Positions 29,401 to 38,028 of a stretch of 64,000 nt of DNA are shown here, one piece after another. The DNA lies in contig NZ_JAESIY010000004.1 of the NCBI RefSeq assembly GCF_016757215.1, positions 1 through 64,000 on the forward strand. The letters run 5' to 3'. Source of the DNA: Fulvivirga sediminis. Its GTDB lineage: Bacteria; Bacteroidota; Bacteroidia; Cytophagales; Cyclobacteriaceae. The notes under the pieces were generated by a model. It worked only from the letters and a program-made list of their open reading frames with translations, was not told the origin of the DNA and made no database searches. The position numbers were made by a program, and so were the translations under genes. The first letter of the stretch is position 1, and each line of letters starts with the position of its first letter.

Positions 29401-29579
29401 CCATCAAGATCAGTCACCGTTCCTGTTGTAGTACCTTTAAGTACTACATTGACCCCAGGAAGCGCAGAACCATCTTCTTCTGAAGTGACTGTACCTGACA
29501 CCGCTTTTCCTTGCGCATATAGATCCTTCTCAAGAATCAAAGACGCAATCATGAAAATTAGTAGTAAAAACTTTCTCAT
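26448..29579 (-). CDS. SusC/RagA-family TonB-dependent receptor (locus 2)
   Basis: This is a 1,043-residue outer-membrane transporter powered by TonB. A signal peptide ends near residue 22 (DLYAQG). A carboxypeptidase-like beta-sandwich (GTVTSEEDGSALPGVNVVLKGTTTGTVTD) follows, then the TonB-box region, a plug with NPQDIEEMTVLNGATAAALYGSAASNGALVITTK, and the barrel ending YGATLSLTF. The N-terminal domain is almost the same as in the other two SusC genes here, while the barrels differ. It leads a susC-susD-lipoprotein operon. No hydrolase genes are present, so the ligand is unknown. Confidence 0.95.
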   Translation of the reverse strand: MRKFLLLIFMIASLILEKDLYAQGKAVSGTVTSEEDGSALPGVNVVLKGTTTGTVTDLDGSFRLNIPEENGTLVFSFIGLRTKEVEVGSRSKLDVKMSADVTELTEVVVTAGGVEARKKEMGYSATTLKTDDITKAKPVNAAQGLTGKVAGLQINTISSGVNPNVRVVLRGNRSLTGNNEALIVIDNVIVPNDVLSTLNPQDIEEMTVLNGATAAALYGSAASNGALVITTKGGQAGKPKISVSHTVNVERVSFYPEMQNQFGSGTAGGYPTQYVPYENQQYGPAFDGSIRPIGRTLEDGKTIQEVVYSPNDDKKDFWDTGVTNQTDFSIAGGSEKSQTYFSVQYLKTKGTTPEDEYTRASFRLNGSQDFSDNFTLSYNTSYIRNKYDITTATAVLYDNLLQTPAHIPLTKYEDWENDPFANPNGYYNEYYDNPYWTVDNNREDRKDNYFIGNLQLKYDPLKWLGVTYRIGVTSRTRTSKYKYGSFTFSDYTKSISSAKTDIVGGMSDYSFTSSQAISDLQILLKKSVGDDWFFSFLAGNTIRINQSKAMSISGDGLVTPGLYNISNRLGQPSASESNYEARQVGTYGQFKIAFKDYLFLTATGRNDWVSILAPDNRSFFYPSLALSYVASDALAIISESNFIDQLKLRASWSKVGQVNLGNKDNFGAYALSSTFSPSDGFPYGSLAGYVLNDRIVSPSLKPEMTTGYEAGVDFSVLDNRVSGSATWYKTATTDQTVATGVSTTTGFSSYLQNTGEVGNEGIETLLNIVAYKNDNIQVNVGANYTYNDNWVESISSDLTRLQLSTGGNAQVYAVKGESFPVLLGTSYKKDDQGRVIVDAETGYPSTSDDLVNLGNTVPKHRLGLTGGLNYKNFSLSVLFEYRGGYNILYNGGSSYDFSGSAITTTYYNRERFVFPNSVYEDPENPGSYIENTNITIEDGGSTFWSSGSYRRNVAENYVVSGDYWKLREVAISYNLPASILAKTKVIQSASLTLQGRNLFLWTPKSNIYTDPDFNFSDGNAIGIVTLSSTPPTRFYGATLSLTF

Positions 29580-30135
29580 TTGTTTTGTTTAGGTAGAAAA
29601 TAATTTTACGTAACTAATCTATATGATAAACGTATTAAATACGAATAATAATCAAACTATTATTTTGAATTAATTCATATTGTTAGAATTTTATATTTTA
29701 TTTTAACAATAATCAAACTTTTAATTTGGATTTAAAGCCCTGCAAGAAAAATCATAATAGAGAAAACTTAGATGAGTCAAAAAATGCACTGAACTACTAT
29801 TTCTGAATCATTAAAATTGGCAAAGAAATTTAAAGAGGTATTGGAAATCTCTCAGGGCCAAGGAAGTAAAAAAATAAGTAGAAAAGGGACTATTTACTTC
29901 GTTTTATGAGGAAACTATTTCAGCAAAAATAATTACGAGTAATATAGTTAAAAAAACTTTTAGAGTAAGATGCTAATTATTGCGTTTATATACGTACATA
30001 ACGCTTGCCTACAAACTAGACAGGATATTCTCTATAGAATTTAGATCATTCTAAAAACCTGATCTCAAATTAAAAGAAGTTAAAGAATGACCAATAATAA
30101 GTATACTCCATTTTAGGACGGGACAATATTTTAAT
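29580..30135. other. Gene-free stretch upstream of susC-2
   Basis: About 550 bp with no supported gene. It is AT-rich, and every frame is short; the longest run, around 29800-29908, is roughly 35 codons and matches nothing I recognise. The end nearest 29580 must hold the susC-2 promoter and leader, but no exact TTG-N19-TAnnTTTG was found. It may contain a decayed gene. Confidence 0.5.
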
Positions 30136-30165
30136 AAAAAAGGAGACCAAAAGGTCTCCTTTTTT
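30136..30165. terminator. Terminator of the locus-3 operon
   Basis: AGGAGACC (30141-30148) pairs with GGTCTCCT (30153-30160) across AAAA, with A and T tracts on either side. It lies about 30 bp beyond the stop of the minus-strand lipoprotein gene. Confidence 0.85.
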
Positions 30166-30196
30166 ATTATTAATCGCATAAAACAGCATTTATGCA

Positions 30197-31435
30197 CTAT
30201 TCTTTCTTTATAGGAGGCACAATAATTTTAATTGGAACGACGCTATTTTCAGTGGCTATACGAACCTCATCACTAACCACTGTAGTCTGAATATCTGCAA
30301 TAAATAAGTTCACATAATATGTAGTAGCTTCTTCCTCGGCAGCTAATTCAGTAAACAGAGCCCCGTCAATCTCAAAAGAAAACTCACCTTCAGAGTCTCC
30401 TTGAATAAAACCAACAGGATTAACCAAGGTGAAATACTCATCAACATCAGCAACATCTGGTCCTCGCAAATCTATGGTTGCCGAAGCAACCTTTTCTTGC
30501 AAGTCTCCTGTATAGGCCATTGGCAAATTGAACACCCCAGCACTATTGATCATTAGCGTATCACCTGATTGAAAAGAAAAATCCTTATAATCATTTTCTA
30601 TTTTGTAAACCACACTATTTGCAAGTGAATCAACAAAAATTACTTCTTCATTAGAACTTGTTACGCTCTTCAAGTTTATTTTCAAATAAACCACAGCATC
30701 GTCATCAAAATCATCTATTAAATCAATCATTACAGAAGGATCTTTAGGATCTTTCGGGTTTACCTGGTAGGAGTATGTAGTATTAGAAAACCTATAATCC
30801 GTATTACTCCCTGCAGTAGTTGCAGCATCTACTTCAAAAGTAAATGTGATATTGGCATCCACTGCTTCATTTACGGAACTCAGATAATTTAAAGGCAATT
30901 TCACCATACCAGCAGACTCTAATATAGAAATAGTATCAACTTTAACACTAGTTCTATTTCCTAATGAAAAAAACTTTTTATCATCTTTAACCTCAAAACT
31001 TATTGAGCTACCATTTTCTGCCTTAACAGGTATATCTCCATCACTAGAAATAGAAAGCTCTATATCCATATCTTCATTAATCACCTCATTCTCGGGATAA
31101 ATCAATCTAATTTCTGCTCTACTAGTACCCTCTGTAATAGTCACAGTACCTCGTCTATCTAGCCCTCCATTCTCACTCCAGTTAATATCAATGTCACTGG
31201 TTGCTAACCTACCACTAAATAAGCCTACTACAATGACAGCGGTATCACCTTCCGCAAACATCAAATCATCATCTTCACCTCCAAGTGAGCCTTCACTATA
31301 CACTATCCCTAATTCCGGAACTAATTGTGATGCAGGATAATCATCATCATCATCACCACAGCTAAATACCCCCAAGACAGCTACTGCCAGTATACAATAT
31401 TTCAAATATTTATTCATATCAATTATATTCTTCAT
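30197..31435 (-). CDS. Surface lipoprotein with repeated beta-sandwich domains (locus 3)
   Basis: This 412-residue lipoprotein has a signal peptide ending VLGVFSC, followed by GDDDDDYP, a strongly acidic surface-export signal. A start at Met7 (MNKYLKYC) is as likely as Met1. Three similar segments of about 110-120 residues follow. Each begins with a phrase like FFSLGNRTSVKVDTISILESAGMVKLPLNY or FSFQSGDTLMINSAGVFNLPMAY, and they resemble Calx-beta-like or DUF4843-like sandwiches; that family call is tentative. It overlaps susD-3 by one base and ends the susC-susD-lipoprotein operon. It probably assists ligand capture. Confidence 0.7.
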   Translation of the reverse strand: MKNIIDMNKYLKYCILAVAVLGVFSCGDDDDDYPASQLVPELGIVYSEGSLGGEDDDLMFAEGDTAVIVVGLFSGRLATSDIDINWSENGGLDRRGTVTITEGTSRAEIRLIYPENEVINEDMDIELSISSDGDIPVKAENGSSISFEVKDDKKFFSLGNRTSVKVDTISILESAGMVKLPLNYLSSVNEAVDANITFTFEVDAATTAGSNTDYRFSNTTYSYQVNPKDPKDPSVMIDLIDDFDDDAVVYLKINLKSVTSSNEEVIFVDSLANSVVYKIENDYKDFSFQSGDTLMINSAGVFNLPMAYTGDLQEKVASATIDLRGPDVADVDEYFTLVNPVGFIQGDSEGEFSFEIDGALFTELAAEEEATTYYVNLFIADIQTTVVSDEVRIATENSVVPIKIIVPPIKKE

Positions 31436-32877
31436 TATAAATTAGGATTAACGTCACGTTCCGCCTGTGGCACGGGCCAAATAGCTAACGGGTCACCTGC
31501 TGTTACGTTAACACCTGGAGAACCTTTTACACTAGCAGGAACAGATGAGGATGTCCTCAAAGGCAAACCTTTTCTTAACAAATCCATTCTTCTATGACCT
31601 TCAAAAGCTAGCTCTTTACGCCTCTCAAGCAAAATTGCACTTACAAGAGCAGAACCGCTACCAAAATCAGCTACTGTTCTACTCTCAAGCCCAGCTCTCG
31701 ATCGAACCATATTGAGCAAAGAAATAGCCTCAGCATCCACTCCATTTAGCTCAGCCAAAGCTTCGGCTTTATTAAGCATAATTTCGGTGTATCTTATCAA
31801 GGCAGGATCACTAGTATTATTTACACCATCATTATATTTTGTTGTAAAAATGGCATCTTCTCCACTAAACGTCTTACCTGGCTCCTTTAAATCATACCTC
31901 CTATCACCCGCTTCAGCCTCAAAAGCATTCATTAAATCTTTAGAAAAAGGACAATCTCCCCTACCACCATCAGTACTTCCAACATAATAGTCATCCCAAG
32001 ATCCTGAACCAGACTCTTCATCTCCTTGATTTTCAAAATCAATGGCTGTATTTTCTATAGAAAAAATAATTTCTGGACTTAACCTATTATAGAAAGTAAA
32101 ATCAGTAGCCATACTATACTTACTAGACGCCATTACAACATCTGCATACTCAATAGCTTTAGCATACTCATTTCTATACAGTTTTAACCTACTTAATAAA
32201 GCAGCAGCAGCTATACTTGAGGCCCTTCCCTGCGCTATAACTTCTGGAAGCAACGCTTGGGCCTCTAATAAATCAGATTCGATTAATGCGTGTATCTGAT
32301 TTAGCGTAGCCCTCTCATAAAGAATAATTTCTCCTGTAAATGGTTCTGTTACTAATGGAACCGCCAGATTATTTCCCGATTCAACCTGATAAGGCTGAGC
32401 ATATATATCCGCCAATAAAAAGTAACAAATAGCCCTAATAAAGTGAGCTTCTCCGATTAAAGAATTAGCCCTTTCCTCAGTTAAAGTAGGGTCTTCAATA
32501 TTAGGAACATTAGCAATTATTGCATTAGACGATAAGATCGCTTCATAGGTATCTTGCCACACTTCAGTCACAGTAGAGTTACTTGCCGCCACTGTATATA
32601 GGTTAAATTCTTGAAGCGAGGGGAACGAGCCTACAAAATTCACGTTATCCGTACAATAATCTGACACAATTTGTGGCTGTGAACCAAAGACATGCAAATC
32701 TTGTAATAGATTATAAGTCCCAAATAAAACCCCTTGAGCAGCATTCGCATCTGCAAATGCAGACTCATCCGACAAAGATTGCTCAGGGAACAATTCTAAA
32801 TCTTTTTCACTACAAGCTTGAATTGCCAATAGTGCTAATACGATATATATAAATTTATATTTCATAATATTCATCAA
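31435..32877 (-). CDS. SusD/RagB-family surface lipoprotein (locus 3)
   Basis: This 480-residue SusD-type lipoprotein has a signal peptide ending LLAIQAC with Cys22 and SEKDLELFPEQSLSDES after it. The family-typical N-terminal phrase is FADANAAQGVLFGTYNLLQDL, and the TPR-like helix is EERANSLIGEAHFIRAICYFLLADIYAQPY. The C-terminal signature is LLERRKELAFEGHRRMDLLRKGLPL, with a final WPVPQAERDVNPNL. It directly abuts the susC-3 stop codon and overlaps the next lipoprotein gene by one base, so translation is coupled. Confidence 0.95.
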   Translation of the reverse strand: MMNIMKYKFIYIVLALLAIQACSEKDLELFPEQSLSDESAFADANAAQGVLFGTYNLLQDLHVFGSQPQIVSDYCTDNVNFVGSFPSLQEFNLYTVAASNSTVTEVWQDTYEAILSSNAIIANVPNIEDPTLTEERANSLIGEAHFIRAICYFLLADIYAQPYQVESGNNLAVPLVTEPFTGEIILYERATLNQIHALIESDLLEAQALLPEVIAQGRASSIAAAALLSRLKLYRNEYAKAIEYADVVMASSKYSMATDFTFYNRLSPEIIFSIENTAIDFENQGDEESGSGSWDDYYVGSTDGGRGDCPFSKDLMNAFEAEAGDRRYDLKEPGKTFSGEDAIFTTKYNDGVNNTSDPALIRYTEIMLNKAEALAELNGVDAEAISLLNMVRSRAGLESRTVADFGSGSALVSAILLERRKELAFEGHRRMDLLRKGLPLRTSSSVPASVKGSPGVNVTAGDPLAIWPVPQAERDVNPNL

Positions 32878-35800
32878 TTAAAATCCTAGTGAAACACCTA
32901 CGGTAAATGTTCGAGATTGTGGAGAAGTATAGAAAGATTCTGCTTGAGCTGAATTACTTGAAGTTCCTCCATTACTAACTTCAGGGTCTGTCCCCTCATC
33001 CATCAAATCACTCGCGAATGTAAATGCATTTTGAACCATAGCATATACTCTGGCATCTGATAAGAAACGACTTTTTTCAAGGATATTCTGAGGAATCTTA
33101 TAGCCTAAAGTAATATTTTTCACCCTTATATAACTAGCATCAAATAAGTGTAATGTTGACTCGTTGTCAAAGTTAGCTATGTATTCGCTACCAAGGTAAG
33201 GAGCGAAAGTCTTATCTCCTGGCTTAGTCCAGTAATTAAGCACATCTCTAGTATGGTTAAACCCACCACTAGCTATATTATTCGAGAATTCATTATCTGC
33301 TAAGTAAGTTTTACCCCCAGAAACAAAATTCACAAAAACTCTCAAGTCAAAGCCTTTATAATATAATTGGTTTGTTAAACCTCCTGTAAACTTAGGCAAG
33401 GCAGATCCAGCGAATACACGGTCATCAGGATTATTCGGTGTATTCGTAACCTCTCCATTCTTATCAAGCCATTCGGGGTCTCCAGTTTCAGGATTAACGC
33501 CTTTATATCTAACTAAAAACCACTCATTGATTGATCTACCCTCTACTGCTCTTTGAGAACTAAATGATGCCTGAGTTACGAATTTATTACCATCAAGATC
33601 TTCACTACTTCCTTCAGGAAGAGACAACACTTCATTATGCAAATAACCTAAATTACCCGTTATTGTCCACTTCAACCCATTGTTGTCAATGACATCACCT
33701 GCTATAGTAAGATCAATACCTCTATTTACCACCTCTCCAATATTCTGGATTCTAGAAGTAAAGCCAGTGGTTCTTGGAACAGGAACAGACAAAAGTAAGT
33801 CAGTCGTATTTTTTTGATACCAACTAGCATTAACTCTCAACCTATCACTGAAAAACCTAGCATCTAAGCTTATATCCAATTGTGCTGTTTGCTCCCAAGT
33901 CAAATCACTGTTAGCCGCTTGAGAAGCTTCTATACCAGGGTTACCATTGTAGTCTCTACCCCCAGTGTAAAGTCCTAAAGAAGCATAGTTCCCTATCCTA
34001 TCGTTACCACTCGTACCATAACTACTCGTCAACTTCAAGAAGCTAATTAGTCCTGATTCAGGAAAAAAATCTTCATCACTAATCAACCATCCACCAGACA
34101 CAGCCCAAAACACCCCAAATCTATTGCCGCTTCCAAATCTTGAAGAACCATCTCTTCTGATACTTGCCTCGAAAAGATATTTATTTTTTAAATCATAATT
34201 TAAACGACCGAATGTTGAGAAGAGGGCCCATTCTGCCCCTGTAGCCGAAGTTGTAGTTGGAGTACCTGCAGAACCAACATTTGGCAATTCATCAGAAACG
34301 AAACCTGACCCTTCAACAGTAATATCATTCCTTTTAGAGGTTTCAAAACTAAATCCTGCTAATACAGAAAAATTACTTTCCCCAAAGCCGAAATTATAAT
34401 TTGCTGTATTCGTATTTAACCATTTATTATCCTGCACAACAGCTTTATATGCATATCCTCCCGGACTAAAGAAGTCAACATCACGAGAAGTTGTTTCTGT
34501 TTGGATCATATCAATTCCCCAGTCTGTTTTCAAAATCAAATTCTCTATAGGCTTCACCTGCAAATAAATATTTCCAGTATTCCTTCTAGAGATAAACTGA
34601 AATTTATTCATTTCTTGCTCGTAAATAGGGTTACCATAACCAGCATTCGTGGGGTTGCCATCTTCATCTAAAGGCTCCACATATGGTAGCTGTAAATAAG
34701 CTACTGTTAAAGGTGAACCTGTAGAGTTTTCTTGAAAAAATCTATCATTATCTAATCTAGAAATACCTAAGTTAAAACCTAAGCTTACTGCATCGCTCGC
34801 TTGATGTGACAAATTAAAGCGACCATTCAACTTTTCTACTTCATTTCCTATTTGATATGAATCAGCATTCATGTATGTACCTCCTACATAAAAAGCTGTT
34901 TTTTCAGTTCCTCCTCTGGCAGACATACTATATGAATTCGTTCTTCCTGTCTTAGTAACACCATCTAACCAATCAAATCCGCCTTGATTAAAATCTTCCG
35001 GAGTTGCTGGAGTACCAGTAGCTGTACTGTAGTCAGCTCGGAATTGCCTAAATTGATCTGCGCTTAGTACATCTTTAAATACCGTAGCCTCTGACCAACC
35101 AGTAAAATAGTTAGCTGAGAATTTAGTTTTCTCACCTCGTGCACCTTTTTTTGTTGTAATAATTATTACCCCATTAGCACCCCTTGACCCATAAAGAGCG
35201 GTAGCTGATGCATCTTTCAAAACCGTCATAGACTCAATATCATTGGGGTTAAGGTCAAATATTGGGTTTAGAGCAGAACCACCTCCTGCTGTCCCAGAAT
35301 AACCCGTTCCTCCTGCTGAGTTATCATTAAGAGGCACTCCATCAATTACATATAATGGTTGTGTTCCAGAAGTTATCGAGGTTACACCTCGAATCCTCAC
35401 ATTTTGAGCCGTACCTAACGTACCAGAAGACCCCATAACCTGAACACCTCCAGCTTGCCCTTGCAAAGCCTCCTGAGGACTCAGTATTGGTCTATTTTCT
35501 ATGGCATTTGATCCAACAGTTTCAACTTGCTGAATATTAAGTTTTTCAGATTGCTGACCATAGGCTTGAACCACCACCTCATTCAATTGCTTCGCATCCT
35601 CATCCATTTCAACGTTTATGGATGATCGTGAACCTATTTGTACTTCACGAGACGCTAATCCTATAAAAGAAAATGTAAGTACTCCCCCGTCAGAAGGAAC
35701 GGATAAAGTATAGTTACCATCAATATCAGTTACCGTACCTGTGGTGGTACCCTTCACGACTACATTGACTCCCGGCAGAGCAACGCCGTCGGACGATGAG

Positions 35801-35895
35801 GTCACCTTCCCAGAGACCGTTCGTTGCTGCGCCCACGTCTGGTTAGACGAGAATAGAAACAGCAGCAAAAAGCTCAATAGTAAAAAGTTTTTCAT
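32878..35895 (-). CDS. SusC/RagA-family TonB-dependent receptor (locus 3)
   Basis: This 1,005-residue outer-membrane transporter has a signal peptide ending NQTWAQQ. The carboxypeptidase-like domain is GKVTSSSDGVALPGVNVVVKGTTTGTVTD. The plug includes IRGVTSITSGTQPLYVIDGVPL and SMTVLKDASATALYGSRGANGVIIITTKKG, and the barrel ends with TFTVGVSLGF. It is classic RagA/SusC form and complete. A 12-base palindrome ATTTCATGAAAT lies about 60 bp upstream of the start, a possible operator. It heads an operon with susD-3 and a lipoprotein gene. Confidence 0.95.
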   Translation of the reverse strand: MKNFLLLSFLLLFLFSSNQTWAQQRTVSGKVTSSSDGVALPGVNVVVKGTTTGTVTDIDGNYTLSVPSDGGVLTFSFIGLASREVQIGSRSSINVEMDEDAKQLNEVVVQAYGQQSEKLNIQQVETVGSNAIENRPILSPQEALQGQAGGVQVMGSSGTLGTAQNVRIRGVTSITSGTQPLYVIDGVPLNDNSAGGTGYSGTAGGGSALNPIFDLNPNDIESMTVLKDASATALYGSRGANGVIIITTKKGARGEKTKFSANYFTGWSEATVFKDVLSADQFRQFRADYSTATGTPATPEDFNQGGFDWLDGVTKTGRTNSYSMSARGGTEKTAFYVGGTYMNADSYQIGNEVEKLNGRFNLSHQASDAVSLGFNLGISRLDNDRFFQENSTGSPLTVAYLQLPYVEPLDEDGNPTNAGYGNPIYEQEMNKFQFISRRNTGNIYLQVKPIENLILKTDWGIDMIQTETTSRDVDFFSPGGYAYKAVVQDNKWLNTNTANYNFGFGESNFSVLAGFSFETSKRNDITVEGSGFVSDELPNVGSAGTPTTTSATGAEWALFSTFGRLNYDLKNKYLFEASIRRDGSSRFGSGNRFGVFWAVSGGWLISDEDFFPESGLISFLKLTSSYGTSGNDRIGNYASLGLYTGGRDYNGNPGIEASQAANSDLTWEQTAQLDISLDARFFSDRLRVNASWYQKNTTDLLLSVPVPRTTGFTSRIQNIGEVVNRGIDLTIAGDVIDNNGLKWTITGNLGYLHNEVLSLPEGSSEDLDGNKFVTQASFSSQRAVEGRSINEWFLVRYKGVNPETGDPEWLDKNGEVTNTPNNPDDRVFAGSALPKFTGGLTNQLYYKGFDLRVFVNFVSGGKTYLADNEFSNNIASGGFNHTRDVLNYWTKPGDKTFAPYLGSEYIANFDNESTLHLFDASYIRVKNITLGYKIPQNILEKSRFLSDARVYAMVQNAFTFASDLMDEGTDPEVSNGGTSSNSAQAESFYTSPQSRTFTVGVSLGF

Positions 35896-36059
35896 ATTGT
35901 TTTGTTTAGTTTTTAAATGTTTGTTAGTACATCTGCATTCAATATAAATATTATTTCATGAAATATTCAAAAATTAAATAATATTTTATCGAAAATAACC
36001 TCAAAAACAAAACAAAATATGGTAAAAGAAAGCTTTTTACCACATAAGGGCGTTTTACC

Positions 36060-37967
36060 TTAATTCATCACTTTAAACTCTATTCTACGATTGAGCTGAC
36101 GGTTTTCATCGGTGGTGTTAGGGTAAGCCGGGATAGACTGTCCGTATCCCTTGTAAGTAAGTCTTTTGGGAGTAACTCCATTTTTTATCAAGTAATCATA
36201 AACAGACCGAGCTCTTCTCAATGAAAGCTTCTGATTATATTCTTTCGAGCCTAAATCATCGGTATGACCACCGATTTCCACTTTTACAGAGGGGTTTTTA
36301 TCCAAAAAATCTATTAATCTATTTAATTCAGTTGAAGATGCGTTATGCAACTCATAGCTATCTAACTCAAAGAAAATATTGTTTAATACCACCTTCATTC
36401 CTAAACTAATTGGATCAAGATAGATATCCACAGTAACAGGTTCTTCGGTTCGTTTCTCATAGTTAAAGGAAAGGCTTTTATACAAATAGCCACTTTTCTC
36501 AACATAGAGCCCGTATTGAGCTCCCTCTGTCAAAACGATAAGGTAATCTCCACTTATTGAGTCAGAACTTACTTGAGAGACTTTTTTATTTCTTTTCAAA
36601 TCAAATAGTTCAATTTTAGCACTGATGGGAGCTTTGGTTTTAGCATTGAACACCTGACCTTTAACGTAGGAAGTCTTATATTTTATCCTTGAATCAGCTG
36701 GCACATCAAACTCATAGAGTATGCTTCTCCTTTGATCAACTAACAAATCTTCATGCGAATAATACCCCTTAGTACCATCCGCCGTAATATATAGCGACAG
36801 CTGATCTTCACTATTATTTATAGGGTATCCCACATTTTTAGCAGGAGACCAACCATCTTCTGTTTTCTCAGAACTAAAAATATCATACCCACCAAAACCT
36901 GTATGTCCATTAGAGGCAAAATATAATGTTACTCCATTCGGATGAATAAAAGGCGAGACCTCCTCTCCAATAGTATTTACAGCCTCTCCTAAGTTCTCTG
37001 GAGATGTCCACTCATCGTTCTCATCTTTATAACTTACATATATATCTCTATGACCCACGTCTCCACGGTGTCTGTTGGAGACAAAATAAAGTGTGCGACC
37101 ATCAGCCGAAAGCGAGGGTTGAGACTCCCAGGCCCGAGTATTAATCTTTGGCCCTAGATTAATAGGATCAGTCCAATCATCTCCGATTTTTTTACTCATA
37201 TATAGGTCACAACTACCATAACCAGGTCTACCAAAGCATGAGGTAAATATCAGAGTTCGCCCATCAGCCGACAAGGTACAGGTTCCCTCATTACCATCGG
37301 TATTAATAGTTCTGGACAAGCCCTTAGCGAAGCCCCAGCTACCATCTTCTTGTTTATAGCTTATAACCAGATCTTCATCATAATCCATAGATGCTCCTAA
37401 CCTGCGAGTAAATATAATAGCGTTTTGTTCTACTGTAACTATCGGAAAATATTGCGTAGGAAAGGCATTAACAGTATCACTTAGCGGATGGGGATTAAAT
37501 AAAGAAGGGTCATTCAAATTTTGAACAGCAAATTCTGCATTCTCCTTTATCTTTTTTGCATCTCTTATTCGATTTCTATTGGTAGGTGAAGATGCCAGAT
37601 AGCTATTTATGGTTTCAAGCACCTCATGATACTTCCCAAGCCTTAAATAGAGCTTAGATAGTTCAAATAATACTAGGGGATTTTTTTCATCTAGAGAGAT
37701 GGCATGAGTCATTTGCTTCTCTGCTTCCTCTAGCCGGCCAGTAGACTGATAAACCAATGCCAGAAGCATATACGCCTCTTGAAATTCATCATCTTTTTTC
37801 AAGGCCAGCCGAAGGAATTCTTCAGCGGCCTGATACTGAGCTCTTACACGGTGATTATCCGCTTCTCTATAATACGCAATAGCCTTCTTTGACTTAGTAT
37901 GAAACTGAGCGAAAGAAGACCCTAAAAAGCAAAAAAGGCAACCTATTAGTATGGTAAAAAATTTCAT
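36060..37967 (-). CDS. TPR / beta-propeller / OmpA-domain periplasmic protein, PorE-like
   Basis: This 635-residue exported protein has four parts. TPR repeats span about 28-135. PD40/WD40-like propeller blades span about 165-410, including DGRTLIFTSCFGRPGYGSCDLY and DGRTLYFVSNRHRGDVGHRDIYVS. A carboxypeptidase-regulatory-like domain (VKGQVFNAKTKAPISAKIELFD) begins near 435, and a C-terminal OmpA peptidoglycan-binding domain (about 525-635) has VEIGGHTDDLGSKEYNQKLSLRRA. This is the layout of PorE of the type IX secretion system. Many Cytophagales have paralogues of this layout, so the T9SS role is not proven. It follows folD by about 60 bp. Confidence 0.85.
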   Translation of the reverse strand: MKFFTILIGCLFCFLGSSFAQFHTKSKKAIAYYREADNHRVRAQYQAAEEFLRLALKKDDEFQEAYMLLALVYQSTGRLEEAEKQMTHAISLDEKNPLVLFELSKLYLRLGKYHEVLETINSYLASSPTNRNRIRDAKKIKENAEFAVQNLNDPSLFNPHPLSDTVNAFPTQYFPIVTVEQNAIIFTRRLGASMDYDEDLVISYKQEDGSWGFAKGLSRTINTDGNEGTCTLSADGRTLIFTSCFGRPGYGSCDLYMSKKIGDDWTDPINLGPKINTRAWESQPSLSADGRTLYFVSNRHRGDVGHRDIYVSYKDENDEWTSPENLGEAVNTIGEEVSPFIHPNGVTLYFASNGHTGFGGYDIFSSEKTEDGWSPAKNVGYPINNSEDQLSLYITADGTKGYYSHEDLLVDQRRSILYEFDVPADSRIKYKTSYVKGQVFNAKTKAPISAKIELFDLKRNKKVSQVSSDSISGDYLIVLTEGAQYGLYVEKSGYLYKSLSFNYEKRTEEPVTVDIYLDPISLGMKVVLNNIFFELDSYELHNASSTELNRLIDFLDKNPSVKVEIGGHTDDLGSKEYNQKLSLRRARSVYDYLIKNGVTPKRLTYKGYGQSIPAYPNTTDENRQLNRRIEFKVMN

Positions 37968-38028
37968 GTTGTTTCGTTCATAGTAAACTTATGAATCTGA
38001 AACGAGAAATACCATAAAGAAAAAGGAA

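Noticed and set aside
29179-29592. 137-codon plus-strand ORF opposite susC-2
   Set aside because: It is a shadow of the conserved SusC N-terminal domain; the same antisense pattern appears opposite the other susC genes.
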